Notes: generated from the sequence alone by a model not told the origin. A DNA stretch of 64,000 bases from Pyronema omphalodes (GCA_024516155.1 JAJJXM010000017.1:186001-250000); one strand, 5' to 3'. Shown: positions 11,160 through 24,724, numbered from the stretch's first letter. Numbers and translations are program-made.

Positions 11160-12756
11160 ATGTCTCAGTTCAGTTTCTTCCGGGCATGCGCCACAATCTT
11201 ATTTTTCTTGCAATGTTTTATTGCTTTGACTTCTGCTCACATGGTTATGTCTGGTAAGTGGATATTACTCTTACTTTAATTCATTTTGTTGAAATGATTC
11301 TTTTTTCCAATTGATGTATCAGTACCATTATTAACATACCACAGAGCCCCCTCCAATCAACTACAAAACCAACCCCTTCTTCAACCCCGCCAAAGCCGAC
11401 TTTGACTACACAGCACCATTGTCTCCCTCTGGCAGCAATTACCCCTGTAAAGGGCACCTCAAAGATCTCAACGGGCCCGAAGGAGGTTCCGTCCGAGACT
11501 ACGCACCCGGCGGTACCTACCCTCTCAAAATCGAGGGATCCGCCGCACACAACGGAGGCTCATGTCAAGCCTCCCTTTCCTACGACGGAGGAAATTCCTG
11601 GACCGTCATCAAATCATGGATCGGAGACTGTCCTCACGCTTCCGGAAGTGACCAGAACTTCCAGTTCACTATTCCTAATGGAACTCCTGCTGGAAAGGCA
11701 ATTTTTGGATGGTAGGTTTTGTAGTTGTTTGCCCTAGCCCTAATCAACCAACGTCGGACGAGATCCCCTTGCTTCATCTAGCCTTCCCCATATCTACCAG
11801 ATACTAATATCACCCACAGGACATGGTTCAACCAAGTCGGTAACCGAGAGATGTACATGAACTGCGCCGTTGTAACCATCACCGGCGGCCGTCGCAAAAA
11901 CAAGCCCAAGCGGGCCCTTTCCGGGCCACAAGTCTTCGTAGCCAACGTCGGCAACGGGTGCACAACCGCCGCGGGAACCGACGTCGTATTCCCCGACGCA
12001 GGTCAAGAGATCCAATACGCAGGGGACCCATCGAAGCGGGCACCACCCGGCGGTTCCTGTGCAGCCGGAAACTATAAAGGAGGAGGACCTGTAGGATCAG
12101 GAAGTTTGGGTGGAGGTGAGACTACTACTACTGCTCCAGCGCCTGTTGATAACCCACCTGCGGCTGCACCAGCTTCACCTCCTGCTGCTGCTGACGGAGG
12201 GGCTGCGGCTCCTCCCCCGCCGCCACCACCACCACCTTCTCCCCCTGCTGCTGATGCGGCCCCGGCCCCGGCTCCCGCTCCCGCACCCCCATCGGGTGCT
12301 GATGCCCCCCCACCGGTTGGCACCGGTGGATCAGGTGATGCCGGGAAATATTCACCCCCTTTTATAAGTTCAGGTATTTTCTATACAGATCTGGATTGGG
12401 GATCCCTATTTTTTGAATTTTTGTCAAGAGCTTGGAATTATATAGTATATATTCTCTTGGTCATTGGCTAACCATATTTTGTTTTTGTTTTAGGTACTGG
12501 CGGAACTTCAGGAGCCGGAGGAACTGGAGGAACCGGAGCAACTGGTGGAGCTGGAGGAGCTGGAGGTGCGGGACTTTATGGAGGCGGCGGAAGTGCAGCT
12601 GGAGGTCCGGCTGTAAGTGATGGACAGGGTGGAAAGGGTTGTGATTATTGGAGATCGCAGGGTTATATTTGTTCCGATGGACAAAAGATGCAGCCTCCTT
12701 GGACGACTTGGGGATGGATTGTTGTTGTGGTTGCTTGGGCTTTGCCGATGTGGTAG
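11160..12756 (+). CDS. Secreted lytic polysaccharide monooxygenase, AA11-like
   Basis: A predicted copper-dependent, chitin-active LPMO. My model has four exons, 11160-11253, 11345-11711, 11820-12373 and 12494-12756 (425 residues); introns begin GTAAGT, GTAGGT and GTATTT. A signal peptide (residues 1-26, ending LTSA) leaves His27 as the mature N-terminus, the first ligand of the histidine brace. The motif GSAAHNGGSC supplies the second His (His100). TWFNQVGNREMYMNC (155-169) matches AA11 and supplies the likely axial Tyr166. After the catalytic domain come a Pro/Ala-rich linker (about 254-337), a Gly-rich stretch (339-375), a short two-Cys segment (C388, C398) and a hydrophobic Trp/Val-rich C-terminus (409-425). 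The hydrophobic end could be a membrane or GPI-type attachment signal. AA11 assignment is from remembered family motifs; the tail's role is inferred. Confidence 0.88.
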
Positions 12757-13989
12757 TCGGTGGTTACAGCTTACAGCTCACGGATAGCAACTGGTACTGG
12801 TACTGGCGACTGGTAGGTATGATGGCTTGATGAACCAATGAACCAATGGCCCAACGGCTGGGTTATGATGATTATGATTATGATGGTTCGCTTTCTTGCA
12901 TGGGTAGTTCTTTTTTTTTAACGACTTTTTTTGTTCTCTTTTTACGATATAACAAAGATAAACGACAGATATGACAACCCATGGGATGGGGATAGGATGA
13001 TATGTAGCCATCTACATCATCAGACATCACACCTCACACCACCCATCGATTTTTTTACGACATTGTTTTTTTTCACAGGCGTTATCTATAACAAGGCGAT
13101 ATGGAATACGGTGTTTTTGATTTTGATTTATTGCATGTTTCTATTTCTTCCTTATTTCTTGCATGTTTCTACTTCTTGTCTGCTTTTCTGCTTTTCTGCT
13201 TGTCTTTTGCATGTTTCTTCCTGTTTCTATTTCTTTACCACAACCGCTACCCTCACTGCGGATATTTTCCTTTGTTTTTTTGTTTTTGTTTTGTTTTATA
13301 TCATCATGTTGCATGTTTCTTTCATCTGAGGTCTTCGGATGTAGATATGCATAACGAAGACAGATGGGGGAGGTTTTTAGATATAGGTTTCAGGTTTCTG
13401 GTCTATTGTTTTATTTTAGAATTGATTGGAATTGAGATTGAGATTGAGATTGAGATTATATATATATGACTGGTATAGAGGTTCTTCTCGAAGATATGGG
13501 GTGATATATACTATGCTGTGATTGGAATTACGGTATTGGTGGATTGATGGATTGGTAGATCGTGGATCGTGGGGCGGAAATACTGGTGAAGATTACTCTT
13601 CCAGCATCAAAAAAGTCAACCTACAACGATATACCGCATCATATGGTTGCGGTAAAGGTGTTCAATCCCATGGAAGTGATGGAATGTCTGTGTTTGATTT
13701 CGTTTGGATCTGAAATTTGAAGAAGGATGAGGGATGATAGAATGTAGACCTTCTGGTCGTCACAAACCCATTCAATATGATGGCAAAAATGGATTCTAGG
13801 GACTGTTGGGGTATGAGAACTTCAAAGGGACCTAAACTAGTTTGTCTTATGTAGTATGAACTATGAACTGGGTAGAGTTTAAACTGCGAAAAATCGTTTA
13901 AACTTCGAGCCAGCTAAGCCCTTTTTGAAACAGGTGGACTGTTTATTTTTTTTTTGTTGTTGTTTTCTGCTAGAAGTTAATGCCAACAC

Positions 13990-14262
13990 AAATACCAATA
14001 CCAATACCAATACCAATACCAATACCAATACCAATACCAATACCAATACCAATACCAATACCAATACCAATACCAATACCAATACCAATACCAATACCAA
14101 TACCAATACCAATACCAATACCAATACCAATACCAATACCAATACCAATACCAATACCAATACCAATACCAATACCAATACCAATACCAATACCAATACC
14201 AATACCAATACCAATACCAATACCAATACCAATACCAATACCAATACCAATACCAATACCAT
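13990..14262. repeat. (CCAATA)n hexanucleotide microsatellite, about 45 copies
   Basis: About 270 bp of virtually uninterrupted ACCAAT/CCAATA units. Because the unit is 6 bp and contains no stop in most frames, it produces long spurious frames such as (NT)n and (PI)n on this strand and (GI)n, (VL)n and (WY)n on the other. Confidence 0.95.
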
Positions 14263-16477
14263 ACAAATTCAAACCCCACTATCCACAACCAATCTCCAAC
14301 ATAAGTTACATCACCACCTGGCCCAGCAGCCCCTAGGTAGGTCTATTATCTCCTTCCAATCTCGCAAAAAAGTCCCATGAAATTCATTGCAAATTGCAAT
14401 AAAGAGTAAAGTTTACGCTGCGGAAGTCAACGTAGCTAACCCCATCATCTGTAAGTACTAAACTACTAATAATTATCATTTACATCCCGAAGCCTTAAAC
14501 TCTGGATCATAGTATCTATATTGTCTTATCATTTTCCACTCTGCAACTCAATAATACCAAGCAACACTGTAACACCGTAACACGAATACCGAATCCGCCT
14601 CATCCGCCTCATCATCCGAACTCCCACTCCGCATAAGATATCACTCATCCCGAATCCCCACTTCTCAGCGCCGACTTCTTAATGATAGTCTTTACATAAT
14701 CATACCCCAACCTACATAACCACACCCCAACCAGCCCCAGACTTCCCGGAATTCAACACATGTACCCATCACAGCGCAATATATTTACATAGTAGTGTTA
14801 GAAATCGACGATAAACCCTGGAAATTATTATACGCCAAGATCAATATAATTACGTTTCTTAAGGGTGATAAAAACTTTAAAAGACAACAAACAACAAATC
14901 ATGGGTGGGAAATTATATATAGGGTAAGAGAACATATGTAGGAGATAATTCCATGAGAATCTTAGAATCTCAGAATCATAGGAAGTGGATTGGAAGTGGA
15001 TTGGAAGTGGAAGTAGAAGTGGAAGTCTCTCGTAGAAGGGGTTCCGGAAACTATATTAACTAATCCCTGGCTTAAGGCTAGCCGCTAGAAAAAAAAGCTT
15101 ATGATTCGAAAATTAAAATCACAATCAAATCAGGCTAAAGATTGAAAGACTGGAAGGTATGAATAAGCTCTAGGGTAGTCTCGAATGATGACTCGAATGA
15201 TCTGGATCTAAGATCAGATTATGTAGAAAATCGATAGAGCATGTTAAGGCTTAAGATTATTTTCATGATCCATGGCATTACAGGTATTTACCTGGGTATG
15301 TAATGATTTCGATTTGATGATTTCGATGGGAATGTTTGGGGTATTTAATCCCGGAAAGAGGAAGGGGAGGATGAAGACGGGAAGATAGGAAAGACAAAAA
15401 AACAAGAATCCCTAAAACCCTGCACCGATAACTGCCACAATACACCCCCCCCCCCCCCCCAATTCACCACCCAGAAACCCACAGGCCATCTCCATTGCCA
15501 GCAGCCGCACATATGACATATCACTAAGCATAGAATCCAGGACTATCATAATCCTCAGCATAACCACCAACAGGGAACCATGAAATCAAATCAAGTTACC
15601 TTTACATTTACATTTTACATTTTAATCATAGGAATCACGACTATCATCATCCTCAGAATACCCACTAATCGGGAACCATGAAACCAAATCAAGTTACCCA
15701 AGCGACACCTACCATCATCTGAAACTTCGAATAACGAGTGATGAGTGATGTATCATGAGATCCCGACTCCGCTTTAAGATATACCCACCCACCCACCCAC
15801 CCCGCCTGATTATAACAGAATAAACTCCAAGTCCAAGTTTATACTCATCATATCCAAGCTAAAGCTAAAGTTAATACTTACTCGTTTCCCGCTGAAGCCT
15901 GGACGAGGTTGTTTTTGTTTCTTGGTTTGTGAATTGGGCTGGGGGGGATTGATACTGATACTGATACTGCGGGTGCTGCGGATATTGTGGGTACTGTGGG
16001 TACTGTGGGTACTGTGGATATTGTGGGTGCTGGTTTGGCTATGTACTGCTTATTCTGTTTGTTTGCTTCTGATGACTGATGGTTGATGGTTGATGGTTGA
16101 TGGTTGATGGTTGATGGTTGATGATGGTTACTGATTACTGATGGTTACTGATGGTTACTGATAATTACTGGTTACTGATTACTAATTGCTCCCCATGATG
16201 CAAAAAGTAAAAAACGGTAAACAAAATTTACATCAGTAGCCCTTGAGTCTTGAATATGTACTTATGTACTTATGTAGTTCCTAAGTCTCTACATTCCTCT
16301 GCTGACCGCTAACCGCTGAGTTGATTCCTTCCCTGGTTTCTTGGATGCATCAGTCTATGGTTTTCTACTAGATGTAATTTATCTGCAACTTGGGCACAGG
16401 GAAAAAAAAGAGGAAAAACAAAAAAAGAGAAAAACAGCAAACGACAAAACAAGCAAGCAAGCATCAAAAATGATAAA

Positions 16478-16620
16478 ACAAACGACAAAACAAACGACAA
16501 AACAAACGACAAAACAAACGACAAAACAAACGACAAAACAAACGACAAAACAAACGACAAAACAAACGACAAAACAAACGACAAAACAAACGACAAAACA
16601 AACGACAAAACAAACGACAG
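16478..16620. repeat. 12-bp minisatellite (ACAAAACAAACG)n
   Basis: About twelve near-perfect tandem copies of a 12-bp A-rich unit. In both directions it reads as a four-residue repeat (KQTT or VLSF), so the long frames here are not genes. Confidence 0.93.
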
Positions 16621-16854
16621 AACAAAATCATTCAATCAATCAATCAATCAATCCCCATCCCCATCACCAGCATCCCCATCCCCATCCCCATCACCACCCA
16701 TCATATCATATCATATCATATCATATCACATCACATCACACCATAACACCCATAAACTTCAATATCACCGACGATATCTATAGCTTAATACCATCTATCT
16801 ATCTATCTATCTTTCTATCTATCTGTTCCGTGAAGATTATTTGCCCAAACTCAT

Positions 16855-16965
16855 CAAACTCATCACCCAAAGTCATTACCCAAAGTCATCACCCAAAGTC
16901 ATCACCCAAAGTCATCACCCAAAGTCATCACCAAAGTCATCACCCAAAGTCATCATCAAAAAATC
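16855..16965. repeat. 13-bp minisatellite (CACCCAAAGTCAT)n
   Basis: About eight copies of a CACCCAAAGTCAT-like unit with single-base variants and one 12-bp unit, decaying into ATCATCAAAAA-type sequence on the right. Confidence 0.85.
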
Positions 16966-17096
16966 ATCATCGAAAAACTCATCATCAAAAAACCGAGATA
17001 AGCAACGATAATATAAAAAAGAAAAAGCCCGGAGATAATCAACGATAATATAAAAAAGAAAAAAAAAATGTATTACATTCATATATGATATATCCC

Positions 17097-17320
17097 TTCC
17101 TAATCCCTTCTTAATCCCTTCTTAATCCCTTCCTAATCCCTTCATTCCCTTCCTAATCCGTTTTTGACCCACAATCCCTTCTTAATCCCTTCTTAATCCC
17201 TTTTTGGTCCGTTTTTGATCTCTTTTTGATCCGTTTTTGATTTCTTCATTCCCTTCCTAATCCCATCTTGAACCCTTCTTGAACCGTTTTTGATCCCTTT
17301 TTGATTTCTTCATTCCCTTC
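17097..17320. repeat. Degenerate AATCCCTTCYT repeat
   Basis: Irregular copies of AATCCCTTCCT, AATCCCTTCTT and GATCCGTTTTT-type units, indicating an older, diverged tandem array. Confidence 0.75.
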
Positions 17321-18072
17321 TTGAAGCATCATCCGGAATTCCTAGTCCCCGGTTCTCAGTCCTCAGTCCTCAGTCCTTAACCATAATCCCAATCTTCAAC
17401 CTACAACCCACAACCTACAACCCACAGCCCCCCCCCCCCCCCCCCCAATCTTCAAAACACCATAAAACGCAACACATGCACACACCACCATTGAACACAA
17501 AAAACACCAACATAAACACCATCATTGAACACAAAAAACACGCTAAAAAATTCAACAAATTCAAACATAACAATTCATAAAAAAGCACTCCACCAATCAC
17601 ACCAATCACCAATCACCAATCACAATCACACCAAGTCATAAATCGCTTTAAATCTTCATTCATGATAGGTGGGTGGGGGGTATCTTCATTGCCTACAATA
17701 TATCTTGCCTGGCCAACAACAAATAACAAAGTAACAAGTAACAAGTAACAAGTAAAAAAAAAAAACACATACAAAAACACATACAAAAACCAACGCTCTT
17801 ATTCAAAAAGAAAGAAAGAAAACAAAAAAAAAAAAAAGACAAGAGAATAACAAACAAACAAAAAAAAGAAGAAAAAAAAAAAAAAAACTCAATGCAACCC
17901 AACAATAACCACAAATCGCTTTCCCCATTTCTCTTTCTCTCTTTCTCTTTCTTCTTAAGCAGCGTTTTCATATCCCTTGACGCCTTCTCCAGTTCCTCAT
18001 TCGCATTGCTATTTCCTGTTCCTCATTTGACTTGACTTGACTTATTTTAGTTTACTCTGTTTTCAAAGGCGT

Positions 18073-20521
18073 TCATCTAAACTTTGCAACACATCTATTT
18101 TCATTCATTAGTAACCTATACTTGAGCATTCTTCCGGGGATGATATATAGGAGCGATAAATGAGGGGTAACATACCGTCCCATTACTTCACCCTGACAAA
18201 CCAATTCGGCATTAAATTCCGAACCATCAAGCGTAAGGTAAATATCGAAATAAACACGGTAAAAAGTTCCTTGCGGTGTGTCCATTCTCTCAAAGTCCTT
18301 CTCAAGGTTTTTTCTTGACAAGTCTGAGGTGAGGGTAACGACTTCCTTGATCCCTATTGGTTATTGAGTTAGCATACTTCATTGACCACTTCATTAGATA
18401 CCCCGAAGAGCTATGGAGGGCTTACTGGGATCTTTGGTATACTCTGGACAAACATCGTCATCACAAGCATACAAAATATCCTCATACATCAAAGTAGCTC
18501 CTGGAGCAACTTGTCTGAAAAATGAGACCTTGACCGGTTCACCAATCTTGACTCTCTGTCCTTTAGTAACGAAGATCTGTCTTGTATATTTGCATCTATC
18601 CTTTCCATCCAAACTGGGGACTCTGTACTGTTCTGGATGATGACCCTCCTTGAACGGTTGTAGAGTGGCCATCAAGTAATGACGACGAGCGACACGAGAA
18701 GTGACTACACGTTCCGTAATACCAGCTGTAACAGCACCCTTGACGATAGCAGCGACGGAATCCATAGGACGAACAACCTTTGACTGGAACTGTGGGGGGA
18801 CGTGAAGCTTAATCTGCTGGAACAAGTATTCTGAAGCACCGAAACCTCCGACAACTAATACGTTCTGTAGCTGACGGTTCTGGGCCTGAATAGCGATAAT
18901 CTGGTTCCTGACGAGCTCCAAAATCCTGTTAACAACAGGCTCGAAACACTGTAGAATCTCCTCGTTGGTAAAGGACATGTAACCCTCCTCGATACCAGCC
19001 TCTGGATATTCCGCCTCAATACCAACATCAACGGCCCATTTCTGTCCATTGTTTCTGAAGTCGGCCTTGATACGGTTCTCAAAGTCCATGATACACTTGG
19101 CGTAGACCTTTCCAGCAGTCTTGGAACCATCAGGAAGTTTCATCTTGCGAATCTTGGCACGGAGAATGTTGGAAAAGTTGCGGTTAAGAGCCGTGGATCC
19201 ACAAGAGTCTCCAGATCCAGCAGTACACTCGGCGACAGTGAATGGGACTTCCTCTTCAACTTCATAGGCGATCAAGTCGACGGTTCCTCCTCCACAGTCG
19301 ACAATCAAGACGGCATCATGAATCTTGAGGTTAAGCAATCCGGTCTTGGAACAGAACATAGCGGCGGCTTCGGGCTCGGTGATCAAGGTTAGACGGTTAT
19401 CGTTTTCGTCTCTCAAGAAACCAGCCTGGATAGCAGCAGCACGTGTTGCAGCCTTTCCGGCATCATTCCAGATAGCAGGAACAGTAAGGAAGTATCTAAT
19501 ATTACGTTCCTCACGGTTAAATACCTCTCCCAAAGTCTTCTGTAGCTGAGCTCGCATAGCTTGTCTAAGCTTGAAGAGGTAGTCGGCCGCAACATCAATC
19601 TCCGACTTTCCAGGAGGAAGGGGGGGAAGGTTAATAGGGTCGATATAGGTATTTCCAGAAAGCATAAGCTGAAGCTTGAACCACTCGACCTGTTATTCAT
19701 CACGGTTAGTTCCCGTCGCATCAAAATAGCTATCGATAACCGCACCTTTTGAACTCCAGGCTTGGGATAGCCCGTAGGCGCTAATGCATCGGCGATGTCA
19801 GGTCCCCATCCTACGACTTTCTGGTACTGGTCGTAGTAAAGCACAGTAGGAATCTAAATACGTCAGAATAACCAAGCTTCATCAACGCGATAAATCAAGC
19901 AGACAATAACCACAACCTACCTTATTTTTGGTCATATTACCAGCACCTGGCCACTCGGTGATAATATCCTCCTTGGCCTCTTGATCCGTCGCAAACGCAA
20001 AAGCAACACCAGAAAACGTAGTACCCTATTTCCATTAGCCATTTTTTGCGCATGATTCTATTCCCAGGAAGCTCGCTCACAAAATCAATTCCTACGATAA
20101 GCTGCGCCTTTCCTCTATTGTTTCCCTCGACCTCCGAAACCGAAGGACGTCCCATCATTCCTTGTTGGCTTCCAGTACTGGCCCTGTGCTGCATCGGAGG
20201 AGGATATCCAGGTGGCTGTCCGTATGATTGTCCCATCTGTCCTATCGGCATAGATGGGGGAATTCCACCAATTTGAGTGGGGCCGTAAGGAAGATGACCT
20301 TGCTGACCGTGTGGAGGCATAGGAGATTGAGGGCGAACTTGCTGAAGATGTGGAGCGGAAGTAGCGGGACCAGCGTAAGGAGGAGGGTATGAGGGTGGGC
20401 GCTGTTGAGTAACAGGAGCGCCAACGGTATTTACTGGAGGAGGTGAAGGAGTCTGTTGCTGTTTTTCTTGTTTACGGCCAAAGCCCATTCTGAGACGACC
20501 GCTGAATCCTGGGCCCGACAT
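18073..20521 (-). CDS. HSPA12-like HSP70-family ATPase with Pro/Gln-rich N-terminus
   Basis: An actin-fold ATPase of the fungal HSP70-like (HSPA12-type) group, probably cytosolic; clients are unknown. My model on the minus strand has exons 20521-20081, 20025-19921, 19853-19746, 19689-18402, 18353-18176 and 18094-18073 (713 residues). Introns show GT...AG with GCTAAT or ACTAAC branches. A disordered Pro/Gln/Gly-rich leader (1-135) precedes phosphate-1 motif GIDFGTTFSGVAFA, which is split by intron 1 after residue 147. Phosphate-2 DCGGGTVDLIAYEV starts at residue 349, and adenosine motif LVVGGFGASEY lies near 496-506. No canonical substrate-binding domain or EEVD tail follows, as expected for HSPA12-like proteins. 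The last intron (GTATGT, ACTAAT, AAATAG) is 81 nt and in frame, so retaining it would give a 740-residue isoform. Confidence 0.92.
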
Positions 20522-23416
20522 TTTGAAGGGAGGGAAGAAGGGTCGAAGAGGGGTGAAGAAGGCGGGGTGGGTGTGAGTGAGTGAGTGAGGTTTCGATCAG
20601 AGGTAGTTGTTCAAAGGTAGGTTCGATGTTCGTGGAGTGGGCGGTTAGCAAACTTGCAGCTCCTGTCTGCTGCTCTGCTTACTTCCTTCGAGGCGGAGGC
20701 AGGCAGCGTAAAATGGATGGATTTAGATCGATCGGTGTAAGGGTTGGGATGCCGGTGGTTGGATGGAAGTTGGGGGGGGGGGTGTACAATAGGTACAGTC
20801 GACTGTAGTTAGTTACTTTGACAACCGACAGCGAACAAGACACGACCTGTCGGGCGGAGTAAAAGGTTGTTGTTGCGAGGCTGAATAAAGATGGACTTTG
20901 GGGACCCCCAGTTAGCTAGCTTTCTCACACAATTTTAATTCATCATAAATTGGGATTTTGGTTGGTTGGATTATTCGGTTTAGGTGATGATAAATGAGGA
21001 TTTGGATTTTTGGGGTGGGGAATGGGGGGGGGAGGGAGGGGGGGGGGAGGGGGGGGGAGGGGGCGGGCACTAAAACTAGATGTATGGACTGACTCTGAAC
21101 TAGGTCTACGCTGCTGATGCTCGGTGAGCGAGAAGGCTGCTCGGAGCTGCGGTGATGGCTAGCGAAGCGAGTGGTGGAGGAGCGAGAGAGGAGAGCGGAG
21201 CGACAAAACGAGCGAGCGACAGGATCAAAGAGGGACCAAAGAGGATCCATTACTCGAGCTCGAGGAACACAGCGCAACCCCGGGGGATCAGGAAGACAGG
21301 AACCTCTCTGGCAGACTGGCAGAGCAGCTGTCGGGGTTTGTGGGGGGAGGGTCACACAGGTACATAATGAGCAGGCGCTGACGATTTGGGGGGGAGGGGG
21401 TGAGGGTGGATTGAGCGATTGGGCGATTACGAGGGGGGGGAGGGGGGGGGGGGGGATTGGGCAATTGGCGATTTTAGATGTGACAAGCAAGGCTCGGATC
21501 CGAGGCGACCATTGCTTATAGGCTGGAATGCTGTTGTCGAGTGCGGCTTGGCACGAGTGACCAGCAATGACCTCGTACTAAGTGGGTGTAGTACGCGAAA
21601 GGATCCTGGCCACCCAGTCAAATTATGTGTCTTTTCCCCAGACAGACCTTGACCTGAGCGATGCAATCGTATGAGAGATGTCTCCAAAAATTAGATATTT
21701 CCTTATACAAGAGTTTATCATAGGAAAGTTTATCTGTATTTTCAAAAACCACATCAATTTTCGACTGACTCGAGGACGGCAAATCTAATGCATAAACACT
21801 CTTTCCCCAAGGTACAAGGTTGTTTTTTGCTATCGTCGATATACATATGCATCACTCTGCACTTTTGTATGCTCATTCAGCTTAACGCTGACAAGGTCAG
21901 ACAAAAAAAAGTCTGATCTGACGAAGAAGGCTAAATGCTAATATGGAACATCCAATTAAGCAAGACTATATATGTCCGGGCTGAGTTTTGATGCAGCATA
22001 TGGGCAGCATAGTTGGCCGGTGCTTTTTTTATCTGTGCTCATGAACGATGGCATAGCCGCATAGCTATGGGTTATGTTACACGGTGTCACGGATACAAAA
22101 GCAAACCAAAGCAAAGCCTGTAAAAGCAAAGCATAGCAAACTTAGCGAACAATACGACATACCATTAGAACCAAGAAACCAGCGTCCTAGACATCGGCTG
22201 TATCCGAAAATCAATAATCCCCAAATTATTTACATTTTCCCAAAGACCCAACGAAGCCAAAAAAAAAGAAAGAAATAAAGAAAGAAAGAAAAACTCAGTC
22301 AACATTCCATCACGATAAATAAAATAGTAAATACATACCAGATACCACATCCCCACATACCACATACCACATACCACATACCTAAAACAAAACCGACCCA
22401 AGAGTCAGAATGAAACGCGGTCGAAGAACTCCCTCACTCACTCATTCGCCTCCATATGTTCCATCAAAATCAAAAATCAAAAATCAAAAACTTCAATTTC
22501 CGAACTCTGAACCCCGAACACTAAACTCTGAACTCTGAACCCAGCACACTACACACCGAACACCGATGATGTCGCAACTTCAAACCTCGCAGGGGAACTA
22601 ACCACTGGGCAAGGTTATTGGTACGGTATCATATCGATAGGCAAATTACCAGATCAAAGATTACCAGATTCTAAGATTAAAGATTCAAGATTACTCCTAC
22701 ACCGTCTCTCATCTCCCTCATCTCCCTCATCTATCTTATCTCTATCATACATTATTTAGCTGGCTGGCTGGCTGGGTGGTTAACCGTTATATAAACCCAA
22801 TCTACGGCAACCCCCCCTCCCCCTATCTATTTTTTGTTTTGGTTCTGGTTTTTTTAAGACTGCGAAATGATATGGATATGGTGGTGACAGTGTATGTAAT
22901 CTCATGTGTAGAAGAAATACTCGACACACCTTGACTTAGATCCGGCTCCACCACCCACCCCACCCCACCACACACGACCGGTGTCGGGAACTATGGTTGT
23001 GATTTTGAATCAGAATGGGGAATCGAAGGGTATGGGGATAAAAATATAAAAGTTGACAGATAGATAAGTAAATAAGTAAATAAAAGCAGACAGATAATCA
23101 AAAGGACACAAATGAATAAAAGTAGACAAATGCCAAAATAAATGCCAAAATAAAACAGCGGGCTAAAACAGTGAGCTAAATTTTCTATAGAATATAATCA
23201 TCAACTTTTACAACCTCTACCTCAAGAATTTAGTTTCATCGGCCCATTATCAATCGACCGGAATTATATGAAGGTTATGGAGGAAATATATCAGGAACCA
23301 AACCGTTTTCTAAGCTTTTAGTTCCGTGTTTTTATTCGGATTTTTATTTATTGGGGGTTTGGGTTTGGGTATTGTTATTTTGTTATTGTTATTTTTTTTT
23401 TGTTGTTGTTGATTAT

Positions 23417-23442
23417 GAGGGTGATGGTGATGATGATGGTGG

Positions 23443-23480
<38 letters not shown>

Positions 23481-23523
23481 GTGATGGTGATGATGATGGT
23501 GATGATGATGATGATGATGATGA
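23417..23523. repeat. (GAT)n trinucleotide tract
   Basis: Imperfect GAT/GGT trinucleotides. The frame through it reads as an Asp run ending soon after and has no other coding character. Confidence 0.9.
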
Positions 23524-24597
23524 TATCGTGGTTCTGGGAAATAGGTGGATGGATAGTTTAGTAGGTACCTAGGTAGGTAGACATATATAAATTGTAATTA
23601 CTGTAGGAATTTAAAATAAATGTAATACTAAATACCGAGTTTTCAGGAGTTAGCTAGCTGCTGCTATTGATGATTAATAGATTCTGGTTTGGAAAAAGCG
23701 GAAGTTATTGATACATATACTATTCCGATATCGTATTTAAGAAGTAATATACAGACGGAAATTGGAATAATTGCATTGCATAAGTATCTGTGATTATTTT
23801 AGTTATTTAGTTAGTTAGTTAGTTAGTTAGTAAGTGCTTTATATTTTATTTTCTTCCTCCTATATATCTTGTATCTTGTATCTTATCCCTCTCTTCTTCC
23901 TTCTCTCCTCTCTTTCCATTCTCCTTCTTCCTTCACTTCTCCCCCTTCCTTTCCTTTAACCATCCCCTCTCCCTCTATTCTCCTCCCTTCTACATTCCCA
24001 TGCTACATGCATAAATGATAACCATAAGGCTGAATCTACAATCCCAATTCCCAATCTCCAGCCTATCGCCCCGCTTCACTGCACCTATGTAACCATCAGC
24101 CGGCCAACCAACCAACCAACCCCACCCCCCTCCCCTCCACAATACCAACACCCGCTGCACCGATCATGTGGATAACAAGGGTTCATCGACGGCTATGCAT
24201 CTCTTTGTATGTAGCTGGCGGTATGTACAGCGGTATGTACATATCTAGGCATCGCTGAGGTGAGGAGCTGGGGAGCTGGGGAGCTGGGGAGCTGGGGAGC
24301 TGGGGAGTTAGGCAGCAGTATTTAAGCCGCAATCAACCCAGCCACTGAGCCACTGCTGGGCTACGGATAATTTAGAATGATGCTAGATGATATGGGATAC
24401 TAGATGATACTAGATGATGTGGGATACTAGATGATGTGGGATTGGTTAGGATATAGATATAGATATAGATACCTCAGCGGGGGGGCGGGATGGTATATAA
24501 GCTACAAATCCACAAATCTAAAACCACAGATGTAGCCACAAGATACAGATCATTACAGCGTGTTTGTTATGTGTGATGGTTTTGGAGGAGGTAGGAG

Positions 24598-24724
24598 TAG
24601 TGATAGTAGTGACAGTAGTGACAGTGACAGTAGTGACAGTAGTGATAGTAGTGACAGTAGTGACAGTGACAGTGACAGTGACAGTGACAGTGACAGTGAC
24701 AGTGACAGTGACAGTGACAGTAGT
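24598..24724. repeat. (AGTGAC)n hexanucleotide tract
   Basis: AGTGAC and AGTAGTGAC/AGTGATAGT units over about 125 bp, ending in a pure AGTGAC run of about ten copies. It reads as (SD)n or (VT)n and is not a gene. Confidence 0.92.

Larger units (their letters stand above)
12757..18072. other. Gene-free, satellite-rich spacer
   Basis: No gene is supported. The spacer holds a (CCAATA)n hexanucleotide (13990-14262), GGTTGAT 7-mers (about 16078-16120), a 12-bp (ACAAAACAAACG)n array (16478-16620), AATC and ATATC runs (16624-16735), a 13-bp CACCCAAAGTCAT array (16855-16965) and degenerate AATCCCTTC(C/T)T repeats (17097-17320). C runs lie at 15445-15460 and 17428-17446. Long open frames inside these repeats encode dipeptide or tetrapeptide repeats and are artefacts. 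Confidence 0.75.

Noticed and set aside
13879..14380. Long open frames of (NT)n, (PI)n, (VL)n, (GI)n and (WY)n on both strands
   Set aside because: They are reading-frame artefacts of the CCAATA hexanucleotide; no start context, splice sites or unique flanking coding sequence.
20912..21490. 192-codon Pro-rich frame on the minus strand
   Set aside because: Reverse of a G-rich tract; composition-driven, without motif or splice support.
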